Origin: Curtobacterium sp. VKM Ac-1376 | GTDB taxonomy: Bacteria > Actinomycetota > Actinomycetes > Actinomycetales > Microbacteriaceae | Assembly (NCBI RefSeq): GCF_015351025.1 | Contig: NZ_JADKRV010000001.1 | Span: forward strand, 496,001 to 560,000 | Length of the DNA: 64,000 nt | Direction of reading: 5' to 3' | Part shown: one piece after another, positions 31,873-41,840 of the stretch | Position numbering within the stretch: position 1 is the first letter of the stretch | Layout: each line of letters opens with the position of its first letter | The notes under the pieces: model-generated | What the model saw: only the letters and a program-made list of their open reading frames with translations | Databases searched by the model: none | Told to the model about the DNA's origin: nothing | Translations under genes and position numbers: made by a program

Positions 31873-33489
31873 CTACCCCGTCCTACCCCGGTCGCGGCGG
31901 ACCCCGGCACCGGGGGTCGCGTGGGTCAGAGCGCCGTCGGCGAGCACCGGGACCCCGGCGACCAGGACGTCGTCGATGCCCTCGGCGAGCAGCATCGGGT
32001 GCTCGTAGGTCGACCGTGCACGCACCCGTTCCGCGTCCGCCACCACCAGGTCAGCGACGGCCCCGACCGCGACCGTGCCGCGAGCGCCGAGTCCCAGGCG
32101 CTCCACGGCGGTGGTCGACAGGTGCCGCTGTGCCTCGGCCCAGGTGTACCGCCCGGCGCGGACGTACTCCTGCAGGTACCGCGCGAACGTACCGAACGCC
32201 CGTGGGTGCGGGTGCGTGCCGACGAAGATGCCGTCCGACCCGGCGGTGTGGCCCGGCAGCCGGAACAGGGGCGCGAGTTCGTCGGCGGTGCGGGGCTGCG
32301 GCACCCGCATCACCGCGGTGACCTGCAACGCCGAATCGACGAGGACGTCGAGCGCGAGGTCGACCGGGTCGCTGCCGGTCGCCTCAGCGGCGTCGGCGAG
32401 TGTGCGACCTTGCAGGGCGTGGAACTCTGCAGCGGGCACGTGGGACAGCGTGATCTGCTCGGCCCAGCCGGTGCCGAGGTCGGCCCGGGACAGCACCCGG
32501 TCGAGCACGGCGCCGCGGACCCGGACGCGCCCGGCGTCGTCGCGGATCGCGTGGGCGAGGTCGTCGGTCCCCGGTCGGGCCAGGGATGCCGGCAGCAGCA
32601 GCATCGACAGGATCGTGCACCCTCGTGAGTACGGGTAGGCGTCGAACGACAGCGGTGCACCGGTTTCGGCGAGTTCGGTGAGGGCGGACACCGCGAGGGC
32701 GACGGGCGCGTGCAGGTGCGACACGTGCCCGCGGACGCCCGACGACCGGACGATGTCCGCGATCTCGTCGAGCCCCGCACGAGCGTTCCCCTCGTAGCCG
32801 CCGCGCATGTGCGACACGTACACGCCGTCGGCGGCCGCGACCTCGGTGCAGAGCGCGGCGAGCTCCGCGGTGTCGGCGAACAGCCCGGGGACGTAGTCGA
32901 GCCCGGTCGCGAGCCCGACGGCGCCGGCGGCGAGCCCCTCGCGCACGAGCTCGCGCATCGCGACGAGCTGGCCGCCGGTCGCCGGGCCCGTGTCGTCGCC
33001 CATGACCTCGTGCCGCACCGTTCCCGCGGGGACGAGGGTCGCGACGTTGACCGGGGTGGTGCCGTCGTACCCGGCGAGGAGCGCCCCGATGCCGCCGCCC
33101 CGGTAGGTCGGGTGCGAGCCGTCGATCGCGGCGAAGTACCGGTCGGCGTACCGCCCGTCACCGGGAGCCGGACCGACGCCGTCCTGACCGGTGACGATCG
33201 TGGTGACGCCCTGGCGGAGGAGCGCCAACTGCACGGCCGGATCGTGGACGAGCGATCCGGCGTGCGAGTGCGCGTCGATGAAACCCGGCAGGACGAGCCG
33301 CCCGTCGCACGCGATCTCGTGCACACCCGACAGCACGGCCAGTTCCGGTCCGACCGCCCGGATGACGCCGTGGTCGACGAGGACGTCAGCGCGCTCCGGT
33401 TCGCCGTGGGCGCCGATGATCGCGCCACCGCGCAGCAGGACGGCGGTCGGGGTGTGGGCGCCGTCCGCGCCGGGCTCGGGACGGGTCAT
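31873..33489 (-). CDS. N-acyl-D-amino-acid deacylase family amidohydrolase
   Basis: A 538-residue amidohydrolase-superfamily enzyme of the D-aminoacylase branch. Metal-binding DAHSHAG (His74, His76), GLATGLDYVPG, SHMRGGYEGN, GHVSHLH, and the late GTHPHPRAFGTF with ERLGLGARGTVAVGAVADLVV closing the small beta domain. It hydrolyses an N-acyl (usually N-acetyl) group from a D-configured amino compound. It is last in an operon with a fold-III PLP enzyme, a KDG-kinase-like kinase and KDPG aldolase, so N-acetyl-D-glucosaminate is a plausible substrate. It overlaps the aldolase gene by four bases. Confidence 0.92.
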   Translation of the reverse strand: MTRPEPGADGAHTPTAVLLRGGAIIGAHGEPERADVLVDHGVIRAVGPELAVLSGVHEIACDGRLVLPGFIDAHSHAGSLVHDPAVQLALLRQGVTTIVTGQDGVGPAPGDGRYADRYFAAIDGSHPTYRGGGIGALLAGYDGTTPVNVATLVPAGTVRHEVMGDDTGPATGGQLVAMRELVREGLAAGAVGLATGLDYVPGLFADTAELAALCTEVAAADGVYVSHMRGGYEGNARAGLDEIADIVRSSGVRGHVSHLHAPVALAVSALTELAETGAPLSFDAYPYSRGCTILSMLLLPASLARPGTDDLAHAIRDDAGRVRVRGAVLDRVLSRADLGTGWAEQITLSHVPAAEFHALQGRTLADAAEATGSDPVDLALDVLVDSALQVTAVMRVPQPRTADELAPLFRLPGHTAGSDGIFVGTHPHPRAFGTFARYLQEYVRAGRYTWAEAQRHLSTTAVERLGLGARGTVAVGAVADLVVADAERVRARSTYEHPMLLAEGIDDVLVAGVPVLADGALTHATPGAGVRRDRGRTG

Positions 33490-34154
33490 CGGGGGAGCGT
33501 AGTCGCGAGGCGCTCGGCCCGGCCCCGCAGCGCGTCGAGGTCACCGCTGGTCAGGGCGTCACCGACGAGCGGCGACCCGAGCCCCACGGCGACCGCACCC
33601 GCTGCCAGGTAGTCGGTCACGTCGTCCACCCCGATGCCCCCGGTCGGGATGACGTCGACGAAGTCCAGCGGTGCCAGCACCTGCCGGAGGAACGCCGGAC
33701 CGCCGAGCTGTGCGGCCGGGAACACCTTCACGGCGCGCGCGCCCAGCTGCCAGGCGCGGACGATCTCGGTCGGCGTCGCAGCGCCGGGGTACCAGCCGAG
33801 ACCGCGCTCGTGGGCGCGCTCGCCGAGGTCGGCGTCGAGGTGCGGGCTGACCGCGAACGATGCCCCGACCGCGGCGGCATCGTCGAGCTGCCGCACGTCC
33901 AGCACGGTGCCCACGCCCACCGATGCCGCCGAACCGTAGTGCTCGACCGCCCAGGCGATGCCCTCGCGCCACCGCGGGGTGTTCGTGGTGATCTCGATCG
34001 CGGTCACGCCGCACTCGACCAGGGTGGCGACGACGTCCTCGACGTGCTCACCGGTGCCACCACGGAGGATCGCGATCGCGGGTCCGGCCTGGTGCCGGTG
34101 GCGGGCTCGGTCGTGGGGCGCCGGACCGGGGGCGGTGTTCGTCGTGCTGGTCAT
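33486..34154 (-). CDS. eda: KDPG/KHG aldolase
   Basis: A 222-residue class I aldolase: 2-keto-3-deoxy-6-phosphogluconate to pyruvate and glyceraldehyde 3-phosphate. Active-site pieces are Arg31 in AILRGG, Glu54 in EITTNTP, the GVGTV loop, YPGAATPTE, and the Schiff-base Lys143 in RAVKVFPAA, with phosphate loop IPTGGIG. The N-terminal 22 residues are a short His/Arg-rich extension. It follows the kinase by 70 bases and overlaps the deacylase start (ATGA). Confidence 0.93.
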   Translation of the reverse strand: MTSTTNTAPGPAPHDRARHRHQAGPAIAILRGGTGEHVEDVVATLVECGVTAIEITTNTPRWREGIAWAVEHYGSAASVGVGTVLDVRQLDDAAAVGASFAVSPHLDADLGERAHERGLGWYPGAATPTEIVRAWQLGARAVKVFPAAQLGGPAFLRQVLAPLDFVDVIPTGGIGVDDVTDYLAAGAVAVGLGSPLVGDALTSGDLDALRGRAERLATTLPR

Positions 34155-34224
34155 CTGGAGCTCTTCCTCGAGTGGTGGTCAGCGGGCACGTGGTCAGCGG
34201 TCGTGCGGTCGTGGGCTCGTGCGG

Positions 34225-35261
<1,037 letters not shown>

Positions 35262-35265
<4 letters not shown>

Positions 35266-36107
35266 CGGGCACTCCGCGCGAGGGCCAGTTGGGCGGAGGA
35301 CGAGCCGAGTGCGACGGAGATCTCGTGGGCCGTGCGGACCACTCCGTCACCGAGCTCCCGCACCGCGGCCGCCGGGAACCGCGAGGCGAGGCCGGAGATG
35401 CTCATCGCGCCGACGACCTGGTTCGCGTGGTCGAACACCGGTGCCGCGACGCAGCGGATGTCCGGCTCGTTCTCACGGTCGTCGATGCCGTACCCGCGGC
35501 CGTGCGTGCGATCGACCTCGCGCCGCCAGCGGTCGTCATCGGTGATGGTGTGCTCGGTCATGACCTGCGCCGGCTCGGCGAGCACACGCGCGAGCAGCTC
35601 CGGCTCACCGAAGGCCACGATCGCCTTGCCCGAGGCGGTGTTCCGCATGGGCAGACGGTTGCCGATCCGCGATCCCATCCGGACGGTGCCACGTGTCTCG
35701 ACCTTGTCGACGTACACGATGTCGGTGCCGTCGGGCACGACCAGGTGGCAGGTGAGCCCCGTCTGCTCCGCGGTCCGCCGCAGGAACGGTGCCGCGGCCG
35801 AGCGCAGGTCGATGCCCTCGAGGTAGCTCTGCCCGAGCAACAGCGCGCCGAGCCCGAGCGTGAACCCGGCGTCGGGCGTGCGGCGGAGCAGGTCGTTCTC
35901 GAGCATCGGGGCGGTCAGCCGGAGCACCGTGGACTTCGCGGTGCCGAGCTCCGCCGCCAGTTCGGTCAGACTCACCGAGGCCGCGCCGGAGCGGGTACGG
36001 TCCGCGATGCAGTCGAGCAGCCGGAGCGCCCGTCGGAGGGACAGAGCGGCGTTCCGGGCCGGGGCATCGCCGTCGGCCGGAGCCGCCGACGGGGTGGTGG
36101 CGCGCAT
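35262..36107 (-). CDS. IclR family transcriptional regulator
   Basis: A 281-residue regulator. wHTH at about 20-85 (SLRRALRLLDCIAD, VSLTELAAELGTAKSTVLRL) and a C-terminal IclR effector domain with LVVPDGTDIVYVDKVETRG, RMGSRIGNRLPMRNTASGKAIVAF, and a PDIRCVAAPVFDHANQVVGAMSISG region. It is inside the catabolic operon, overlapping its neighbours at both ends, so it is autoregulated with the pathway genes. Likely effector: an intermediate such as KDG or the amino-sugar acid (inference). Confidence 0.94.
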
Positions 36108-37282
36108 CAGAACCACGTCGCGATCGTCCGGAGCACGGTGTCGTCGTCGTCGAGGACGTGCACCTGCCGCCACTTGTCGAACACCGTGCACGGGTGCGAG
36201 ATGCCGAACACGACGACGTCGCCGGGCACCAGCTCGGGGGCCCCGTCCGCCAGCGCGAGGTAGCAGTGCTGGTCGTCGAGACGGGTGACGGTGACCGCCC
36301 CGGGTGGTGGGACGAGCGGATCGACGGCACCCGTGCCTCCCGGTCGGACCTGCCGGACCACCGGCAGCCCCTCGTCGAAGGAGATGTCGCGCTTGCCGAC
36401 CGCGACGAAGGCGAGCCCGGGTTCCGGGCAGCTCGTCACCCGCCCCCAGACCTCGATCGCGGCGCGCAGCGAGCCCTCGGCCGGCTGGCGGCCGAAGGGC
36501 GTGCGCGCGGCGTAGAAGCCGTCGTCGTGGGTCAGGTACGCGCCGGAGCGCAGCAGGACGTCGAGGTCCTCGGGGCGCGCGGTGACCGCGTCGACCACGG
36601 CGTCGAACCAGGCGCTGCCACCCATGCTCAGCAGGGCTCGTGGACCGGGGACGAGTGGGCGGATCGCGAGCGCGACCGCGAGCACGCCGGACACGTAGTC
36701 GCGGGCGGTGTCGACGCCGGGCAGCCCGCCCTCGTACCCGGCGACGCCTCGGAGCACCAGGTCGGCGTCGTGCGCGGTCGCGGCGAGGTCGCGTGCGGCG
36801 GCCGGGGAACGGACCCCGGTCCGCCCGCCGGGGAACCCGATCTCGACCAGGACGTGCAGTTCCCCGCCCACGGCGTCCTGCGCGGCGACGCCGGCGGCCA
36901 CCCCGGTGCCCGAGTCGACGTAGCAGAGGACGTCCGCCGCAGGGTCGACCGAGCGCCGCGAGGCGAGCCAGGCGAGGCCGGCGGGGTCGAGGACCTCGTT
37001 GGCGACGAGGATCCGGTGCACGCCGTGCTCCCAGGCGACCACCGCCTGCGGCACCGAAGCGACCGTGACGCCCCAGGCCCCGGCGGCGACCTGGCGGGCG
37101 GCGAGGTCCGGGGCCATGTGGGTCTTCATGTGCGGTGCGAAGAGCAACCCGTGCCGCTCGACGTAGGCCTGCATCACCGCCGTGTTGTGCGCGAGCGCCG
37201 ACTCGCGCAGCGTCATCACCGGCAGGAGCGCGTCGTCGAGGACGTGGCGAGGCGGTGCACCCGTCGTGCTGGCGTTGGTCAT
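36107..37282 (-). CDS. Fold-III PLP-dependent amino acid deaminase (D-serine/D-glucosaminate dehydratase-like)
   Basis: A 391-residue alanine-racemase-fold enzyme of the DSD1/D-threonine-aldolase group. The PLP lysine is Lys53 in FAPHMKTHM; later parts include VEIGFPGGRTGV, GYEGGLPG, LLSMGGSAWFD and the zinc/active-site C-terminal segment HQ..FGISHPCTVFDKW. Family members remove ammonia from D-serine, D-threonine or D-glucosaminate. With kinase and aldolase for KDG downstream, dehydration of D-glucosaminate to KDG is the best fit. First gene of the operon; its TGA overlaps the IclR ATG by one base. Confidence 0.87.
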   Translation of the reverse strand: MTNASTTGAPPRHVLDDALLPVMTLRESALAHNTAVMQAYVERHGLLFAPHMKTHMAPDLAARQVAAGAWGVTVASVPQAVVAWEHGVHRILVANEVLDPAGLAWLASRRSVDPAADVLCYVDSGTGVAAGVAAQDAVGGELHVLVEIGFPGGRTGVRSPAAARDLAATAHDADLVLRGVAGYEGGLPGVDTARDYVSGVLAVALAIRPLVPGPRALLSMGGSAWFDAVVDAVTARPEDLDVLLRSGAYLTHDDGFYAARTPFGRQPAEGSLRAAIEVWGRVTSCPEPGLAFVAVGKRDISFDEGLPVVRQVRPGGTGAVDPLVPPPGAVTVTRLDDQHCYLALADGAPELVPGDVVVFGISHPCTVFDKWRQVHVLDDDDTVLRTIATWF

Positions 37283-37335
37283 CGAGCCTCCTGTCGTCAG
37301 ATGCCGCCCACGATTCCGCTCGGCTGCTGCTCGGG

Positions 37336-37369
37336 GCAACGCTTCCGTTGCGCACATTCTGCATTGCAA
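37336..37369. promoter_or_regulatory. Candidate IclR operator between divergent genes
   Basis: GCAACG-CTTC-CGTTGC (37336-37351) is a perfect six-base inverted repeat, and TTGCGCA..TGCATTGCAA (37348-37369) adds a second imperfect symmetry. The region is AT-richer than its surroundings and lies 54-87 bases upstream of the deaminase start, as expected for the operon's IclR regulator. Confidence 0.5.
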
Positions 37370-37440
37370 AAGCCCAGGGAGCGCAAGAGCGCCGCAGCAG
37401 GACCGGCCCCGGCACCGTGCGGGCATAGTCTCGTAGCGCG

Positions 37441-38850
37441 ATGACGACGACGGCGACGACACCCAGACGACGGACGGGCAGCACGGCGGTCGCCGTGCTG
37501 GTCGCCGGGACCTTCTTCATGGAACTCCTGGACGGCACGATCCTGGCGACCGCGGCACCCGCGATGGGGCGGGACCTCGGGGTCGACTCCGCCGCGGTGG
37601 GCATCACGATCACCGCCTACCTCGTCACCCTCGCCGTCTTCATCCCGGTGTCCGGCTGGCTCACCGACCGCGTCGGCTCCCGCACCGTGTTCGCCGGCGC
37701 CATCGCGGTGTTCACGATCGCCTCGGCGCTGTGCGCACTGTCCACGGGCCTCGTCGAACTGACGCTCTGGCGGATCCTGCAGGGCCTGGGCGGTGCGCTC
37801 ATGGTGCCCGTCGGCCGCCTCGTGGTGCTCCGGAGCGCCGGGCGCGAGCAGCTCGTCACCGCCATCGCGATCCTCACGTGGCCCGCGCTGGCCGCGCCGA
37901 TCATCGCCCCGTTCATCGGCGGCGTGCTCGTGGACACCCTGACGTGGCACTGGATCTTCCTGATCAACCTCCCGCTCGGGGTCATCGCGTTCGTCGCCGC
38001 CCTGGTGCTCGTGCCGCAGGAGCGTGCGGCGCAACGGGTGCCGTTCGACTGGTTCGGCTCGTTGCTGGCGTGCTTCGGCCTCGGGTCCCTCGTCGTGATG
38101 GCGTCCCTGCTCGCGCTCGACGGCGTCCCGGTCCTGGCCGTCGTGGTGTCCGGCGTCGTCGGAGCTGTCTGCTGCTGGTTCGCGGTCCGGCACTTCCGCC
38201 GGGCACCGCACCCGATCATGGGCCTCGAGGCGTTCCGGCTCGAGACCTTCCGGGTGTCGCACGCCGGGGGCAGTCTGTTCCGCCTGGCGGTCTCCGCGGT
38301 GCCGTTCGTGCTCCCGCTGCTGTTCCAGGACGCCTGGGGCTGGAGCGCCGTGCTCGCCGGGTCGGCCGTGCTCTGGGTCTTCGTCGGCAACCTCGGGATC
38401 AAGCCGATGACGACCCCGTTCCTGCGCTGGTTCGGCTACCGGCCAGTGATCATCGTGTCGTCCGCGATCGCTGCGCTGAGCGTCGTCGCCATGGCGTTCA
38501 TGACCGAGGAAACCCCGTTCTGGCTGCTGGCCGTGCTGCTCGTGGTCAGCGGTGCCGCGCGGTCGGTCGGCTTCACGGCGTACAACACCATCGCCTTCGC
38601 CGACGTCGAGCAAGGGGACATGACACCCGCGAACACGCTGTCGTCCACGCTGCAGCAGACCGCTGCGGGCTTCGGTGTCGCCGTCGTCGCCGTGGTCATC
38701 CGTGCGGCGTCCGGACTCGGCGGCGACGGCCCCTACGCCGTCGCCTTCTGGGTCATCGCCGCGCTGCTCGCGGTCGCCTGCGTCGAGGGCATCCTGATGA
38801 GTCGCACAGCGGGGCAGACGGTCCGCCCGGTGCGTCGGTCCCGCGCCTGA
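37441..38850 (+). CDS. DHA2-type MFS transporter, about 14 segments
   Basis: A 469-residue drug:H+ antiporter-2-like protein. TM1 FFMELLDGTILATAAPAMG carries the D-x-T signature of DHA2 exporters; PVSGWLTDRVGSRTVF is motif A; LQGLGGALMVPVGRL motif C-like. No Shine-Dalgarno precedes the ATG, but TAGTCT (37426-37431) lies nine bases upstream, so the mRNA may be leaderless. It is divergent from the amino-sugar-acid operon and could be its exporter or an unrelated drug pump; motifs favour drug export. Confidence 0.88.
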   Translation: MTTTATTPRRRTGSTAVAVLVAGTFFMELLDGTILATAAPAMGRDLGVDSAAVGITITAYLVTLAVFIPVSGWLTDRVGSRTVFAGAIAVFTIASALCALSTGLVELTLWRILQGLGGALMVPVGRLVVLRSAGREQLVTAIAILTWPALAAPIIAPFIGGVLVDTLTWHWIFLINLPLGVIAFVAALVLVPQERAAQRVPFDWFGSLLACFGLGSLVVMASLLALDGVPVLAVVVSGVVGAVCCWFAVRHFRRAPHPIMGLEAFRLETFRVSHAGGSLFRLAVSAVPFVLPLLFQDAWGWSAVLAGSAVLWVFVGNLGIKPMTTPFLRWFGYRPVIIVSSAIAALSVVAMAFMTEETPFWLLAVLLVVSGAARSVGFTAYNTIAFADVEQGDMTPANTLSSTLQQTAAGFGVAVVAVVIRAASGLGGDGPYAVAFWVIAALLAVACVEGILMSRTAGQTVRPVRRSRA

Positions 38851-38983
38851 ACCCGCGGGTGTCCGTTCGCGACACGGTCACGCGGACGAAACCCGGCAGG
38901 CGTTACAGTCTCAGCAACCGTTTGCGATCGCCGAGTACGGTGACCGCGGCAGGGTGACCGGAACACCCGGACAGGAAGGCAGC

Positions 38984-39760
38984 ATGGCCGCGCCAGAGCA
39001 GCAGAGCACGATCGCAACGGACCAGACCGTGCAACCGATCCAGCTCCGCGTCGTCAGCTACAACCTCCGTGAGCACACCGCGAACGGCGAGCTCGCCGCG
39101 CTGGCCGAGGCGTCCGACGCCGACGTCCTCTGCGTGCAGGAGTGCGACAGCAACGACCTCGCGCCCTCGATCGGCGGCCTCTCGCTCGCCGCGTCGACGC
39201 GCACCAACCGCCTCGGGCTCGCGATCTACAAGCGCGACGACCGGTTCGAGGTGCAGGACTTCAACATCCACTCGCTGCAGAAGTCGCTGCACGACCGGGT
39301 CCTCGCCCCCGCGCACGAGCGGCTCATCGCGATGCACCTGCGTGACACCGAGGCCGACGCCGAGGTCGTCGTCGCGTCGTTCCACGCTTCCCCGCTGACC
39401 GCCACGAACTCGCTCCGCCGCAAGCAGATCGAGGCTGCGCACCAGTTCCTCCGCGAGCTGTCGAACGACACCCCGGCGATCATGGTCGGCGACTTCAACT
39501 ACCCGTGGTTCCAGACGAACCTGCGGCGCAAGATCGAGCAGCACGGCTTCGCGCTCTCGCTGTCCGACCAGCCGACGTACCTGCGGTACCGCAAGTTCAC
39601 GGGTCACTTCGACTTCGCGACGAGCGTCGGGCTGCACATCGCGGGCGTCGAGACCCTGCCCGCCGGCATCTCCGACCACCGGCCGATCCTGGTCCGTGCG
39701 CACTACGAGCACCCCGGCGAGACCGGCGCCGTCGCGACTGTGGAGCACCCCGCCGCCTGA
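38984..39760 (+). CDS. Endonuclease/exonuclease/phosphatase family protein
   Basis: A 258-residue EEP-fold metalloenzyme; AGGAAGG precedes the ATG. Catalytic pieces are SYNLREH, LCVQECDS (metal-binding Glu), SFHASPLTATN, IMVGDFNYPWF (Asp-x-Asn) and SDHRPILV (terminal Asp-His). No signal peptide, so it acts in the cytoplasm on a nucleic acid or phosphate ester not defined by sequence. GCAACCGTTTGC (38913-38924) upstream resembles a LacI-type half-palindrome, weak evidence. Confidence 0.88.
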   Translation: MAAPEQQSTIATDQTVQPIQLRVVSYNLREHTANGELAALAEASDADVLCVQECDSNDLAPSIGGLSLAASTRTNRLGLAIYKRDDRFEVQDFNIHSLQKSLHDRVLAPAHERLIAMHLRDTEADAEVVVASFHASPLTATNSLRRKQIEAAHQFLRELSNDTPAIMVGDFNYPWFQTNLRRKIEQHGFALSLSDQPTYLRYRKFTGHFDFATSVGLHIAGVETLPAGISDHRPILVRAHYEHPGETGAVATVEHPAA

Positions 39761-39810
39761 CGCGCCCGGTCGCCCGGTGGCGAGCGGGCACGACATGCCG
39801 TGCGCACGTC

Positions 39811-39871
39811 GCCGAGCGGTCGCGGACTGTCGCCCGAGGGCGCCCCGGGCGACACTTCGTGACCCCTCGGC
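39811..39871. repeat. Dispersed palindromic element, copy 1
   Basis: Arms GCCGAGCGGTCGCGGACTGT.. (39811-39835) and GGGCGACACTTCGTGACCCC.. (39847-39871) pair over 25 bases with four mismatches, loop 11 bases. Same family as 40004-40068 and 59621-59679. It lies in the 353-base gap 39761-40113, which contains no gene. Confidence 0.75.
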
Positions 39872-39908
39872 GGACGACGCCGGGTGCGCCTGTCAAGTCG
39901 GCGACGCA

Positions 39909-39953
39909 CTGGAGGCCCGGTGCCGGTCTCGTGGACCGGCACCGGGCCTCCAG
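39909..39953. terminator. Perfect 19-base-arm hairpin terminator
   Basis: CTGGAGGCCCGGTGCCGGT and its exact complement with a seven-base loop, between the convergent EEP-family and metI gene ends. It shares the GGAGGCCCGG stem core with other terminators of the window. Confidence 0.85.
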
Positions 39954-40003
39954 GCGGTTGCGCTGCAGGGCGTGCCGAGGGTGCGCAACGTGCCGCGCGT
40001 GCA

Positions 40004-40068
40004 CCGCCGAGCGGTCACGAACTGTCGCTCGCGGTCCGGCCGAGCGACACTTCGGGACCGCTCGGCGG
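40004..40068. repeat. Dispersed palindromic element, copy 2
   Basis: Arms CCGCCGAGCGGTCACGAACT.. (40004-40031) and CGAGCGACACTTCGGGACCG.. (40041-40068) pair over 28 bases with two mismatches and a nine-base loop. It lies 46 bases from the end of metI. Confidence 0.8.
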
Positions 40069-40113
40069 ACGTGAGCGGGGAGTCACGACCGCACCCGACC
40101 GCGCCCGCCCGCG

Positions 40114-40788
40114 TCAGCGCCGCAGGGTCGCCCGCGCCAGACGGTTCCCGATGAACTGGCCGAGCTGCACGATGACGACGATCGCGGCCACCGAGACGTA
40201 GACGACCCACCAGTCGTAGCGCTGCGAGCCGTAGGTGATCGCGTACTCGCCGAGCCCGCCGCCACCGATCAGCGCACCCTGCGCCGTCATGTCGACGATG
40301 CCGATGTAGATGAACGTGTAGCCGAGGATCAGCGGGCCGAGGCCCTCGGGGATGAGCACGGTCAGCAGGATCGACACCGGGTGCGCGCCCGAGGCCCGAG
40401 CCGCCTCGACGACACCGGGGTCCACCGAGAGCAGGTTCTGCTCGACGATCCGGGACACCGCGAACGCCGCCGCCAGCGAGATCGCGAAGGTCACCGCGGG
40501 GACGCCGATCGTGGTCTGCACGACGACCCGCGACAGCGGCGCGATGGCGGCGAGGAAGATCACGAACGGGATCGGCCGGATCAGGTTCACGAACACGTTG
40601 AGGACCGTGTAAGCGGTGCGGTTGCCGAGCAGGTTGCCCGGCCGGGTCGCGTAGAGCAGCAGGCCGAGCGCGAGCCCGATGACGCCCGCGATGACCAGCG
40701 AGACGAGTGACATCACGACGGTGTCGCGGATCGCCGCCAGGAAGACGTCGAACGTGTCGATCACGCTCTGGAACGAGTTGTTGTTCAC
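40114..40788 (-). CDS. metI: Methionine ABC transporter permease
   Basis: A 224-residue permease with five or six membrane segments and the EAA loop VEAARASGAHPVSILLTVLIPEGL, where the ATPase docks. VFVNLIRPIPFVIFLAAIAPL and the closing DWWVVYVSVAAIVVIVQLGQ are typical of MetI. GTG start overlaps the metN stop (GTGA). Last gene of the metQ-metN-metI operon for D/L-methionine uptake. Confidence 0.94.
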   Translation of the reverse strand: MNNNSFQSVIDTFDVFLAAIRDTVVMSLVSLVIAGVIGLALGLLLYATRPGNLLGNRTAYTVLNVFVNLIRPIPFVIFLAAIAPLSRVVVQTTIGVPAVTFAISLAAAFAVSRIVEQNLLSVDPGVVEAARASGAHPVSILLTVLIPEGLGPLILGYTFIYIGIVDMTAQGALIGGGGLGEYAITYGSQRYDWWVVYVSVAAIVVIVQLGQFIGNRLARATLRR

Positions 40789-41840
40789 GCGGCGCCCTCC
40801 TCGTCCGTCGTGACGCCGTCGGCGCGGAGCGCGGCGATCGCGGTGTCGATGGCGCCGGACCCGCCGGACGCACCGCCCGCGTCGCTCAGCTCGTAGGTGA
40901 GTGACCCGATCCGACGCTCCCGGATCTCGCCGACCCCGCCGTAGACGAGCTCGGCGGTGACCCCGGCGGCGCGGAACGCGGCGTCGATGCGGTTCTGCAG
41001 CCCGGCCTCGTCGGTGATCTGCACCGTGACGAGCCGACCCGGGTGGCGGTCCTGCAGCCGCCGGAGCGTCTCGGGGGACGGCCGGTCGTGCAGCGCGGTG
41101 CGGACGAAGCGCTGGGCGGCGCCGGTCTTCGGTGCGGAGAACACGTCGTAGACGTCTCCGACCTCGACGACCCGACCCTGCTCCATCACGGCGACGCGGT
41201 CGGCGATCTGCCGGACGGCGTCCATCTCGTGCGTGATGACGATGATGGTGACGCCGAGCTCCCGGTTGACGCGGCGGAGCAAGCCGAGCACCTCGGAGGT
41301 GGTCTCGGGGTCCAGGGCGCTCGTGGCCTCGTCGGCGAGCAGCAGGTCGGGCGAGGCCGCGAGCGCCCGGGCGATGCCGACGCGCTGCTTCTGCCCGCCG
41401 GACAGCTGCTCCGGGTAGGCGTGGGCGCGCTCGAGCAGCCCGACGAAGTCGAGCAGCTCGGCCACACGACGGTCACGCTCGGCCTTCGGCACACCGGCGA
41501 CCTTGAGCGGGTACGCGACGTTGCCGGCGATCGTCCGGGACCGGAACAGGTTGAACTGCTGGAAGATCATCCCGATGTTCCGACGCGCCGTCCGGCGGTC
41601 CCGCTCGGGGATCGCCGTCAGTTCGCGGCCGGCCACGGTGACCGTGCCGGAGCTGGGGAGCTCCAGGGCGTTGACCAACCGGACGAGGGTGGACTTGCCG
41701 GCACCGGAGTACCCGATGACGCCGAGGACCTCTCCCTGGTGCACGTCCAGGGAGACGTCCTCGACGGCCACCACGGTCTCGCCGGTGTCGGCGCGGCGGT
41801 AGTGCTTCGAGACGCCGCGGAGTTCGACGAGGACCGGCAC
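40785..41840 (-). CDS. metN: Methionine ABC transporter ATP-binding protein
   Basis: A 351-residue ATPase. Walker A GYSGAGKST, QQFNLFRSRTIAGNVAYPL (Q-loop), signature LSGGQKQRVGIARAL, Walker B LLLADEATSALDP, and switch His in IVITHEMD. The C-terminal about 90 residues form the NIL domain (VTVQITDEAGLQNRIDAAF, then IGSLTYELS) that binds methionine and inhibits transport when the cell is replete. Overlaps metI by GTGA and its GTG start shares one base with the metQ stop. Confidence 0.95.
   Translation of the reverse strand: MPVLVELRGVSKHYRRADTGETVVAVEDVSLDVHQGEVLGVIGYSGAGKSTLVRLVNALELPSSGTVTVAGRELTAIPERDRRTARRNIGMIFQQFNLFRSRTIAGNVAYPLKVAGVPKAERDRRVAELLDFVGLLERAHAYPEQLSGGQKQRVGIARALAASPDLLLADEATSALDPETTSEVLGLLRRVNRELGVTIIVITHEMDAVRQIADRVAVMEQGRVVEVGDVYDVFSAPKTGAAQRFVRTALHDRPSPETLRRLQDRHPGRLVTVQITDEAGLQNRIDAAFRAAGVTAELVYGGVGEIRERRIGSLTYELSDAGGASGGSGAIDTAIAALRADGVTTDEEGAA

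Noticed and set aside
34155..34224. Possible small gene between kinase and aldolase
   Set aside because: The 70-base gap holds only imperfect GTGGTCAGCGG-like repeats and no start with a ribosome site.
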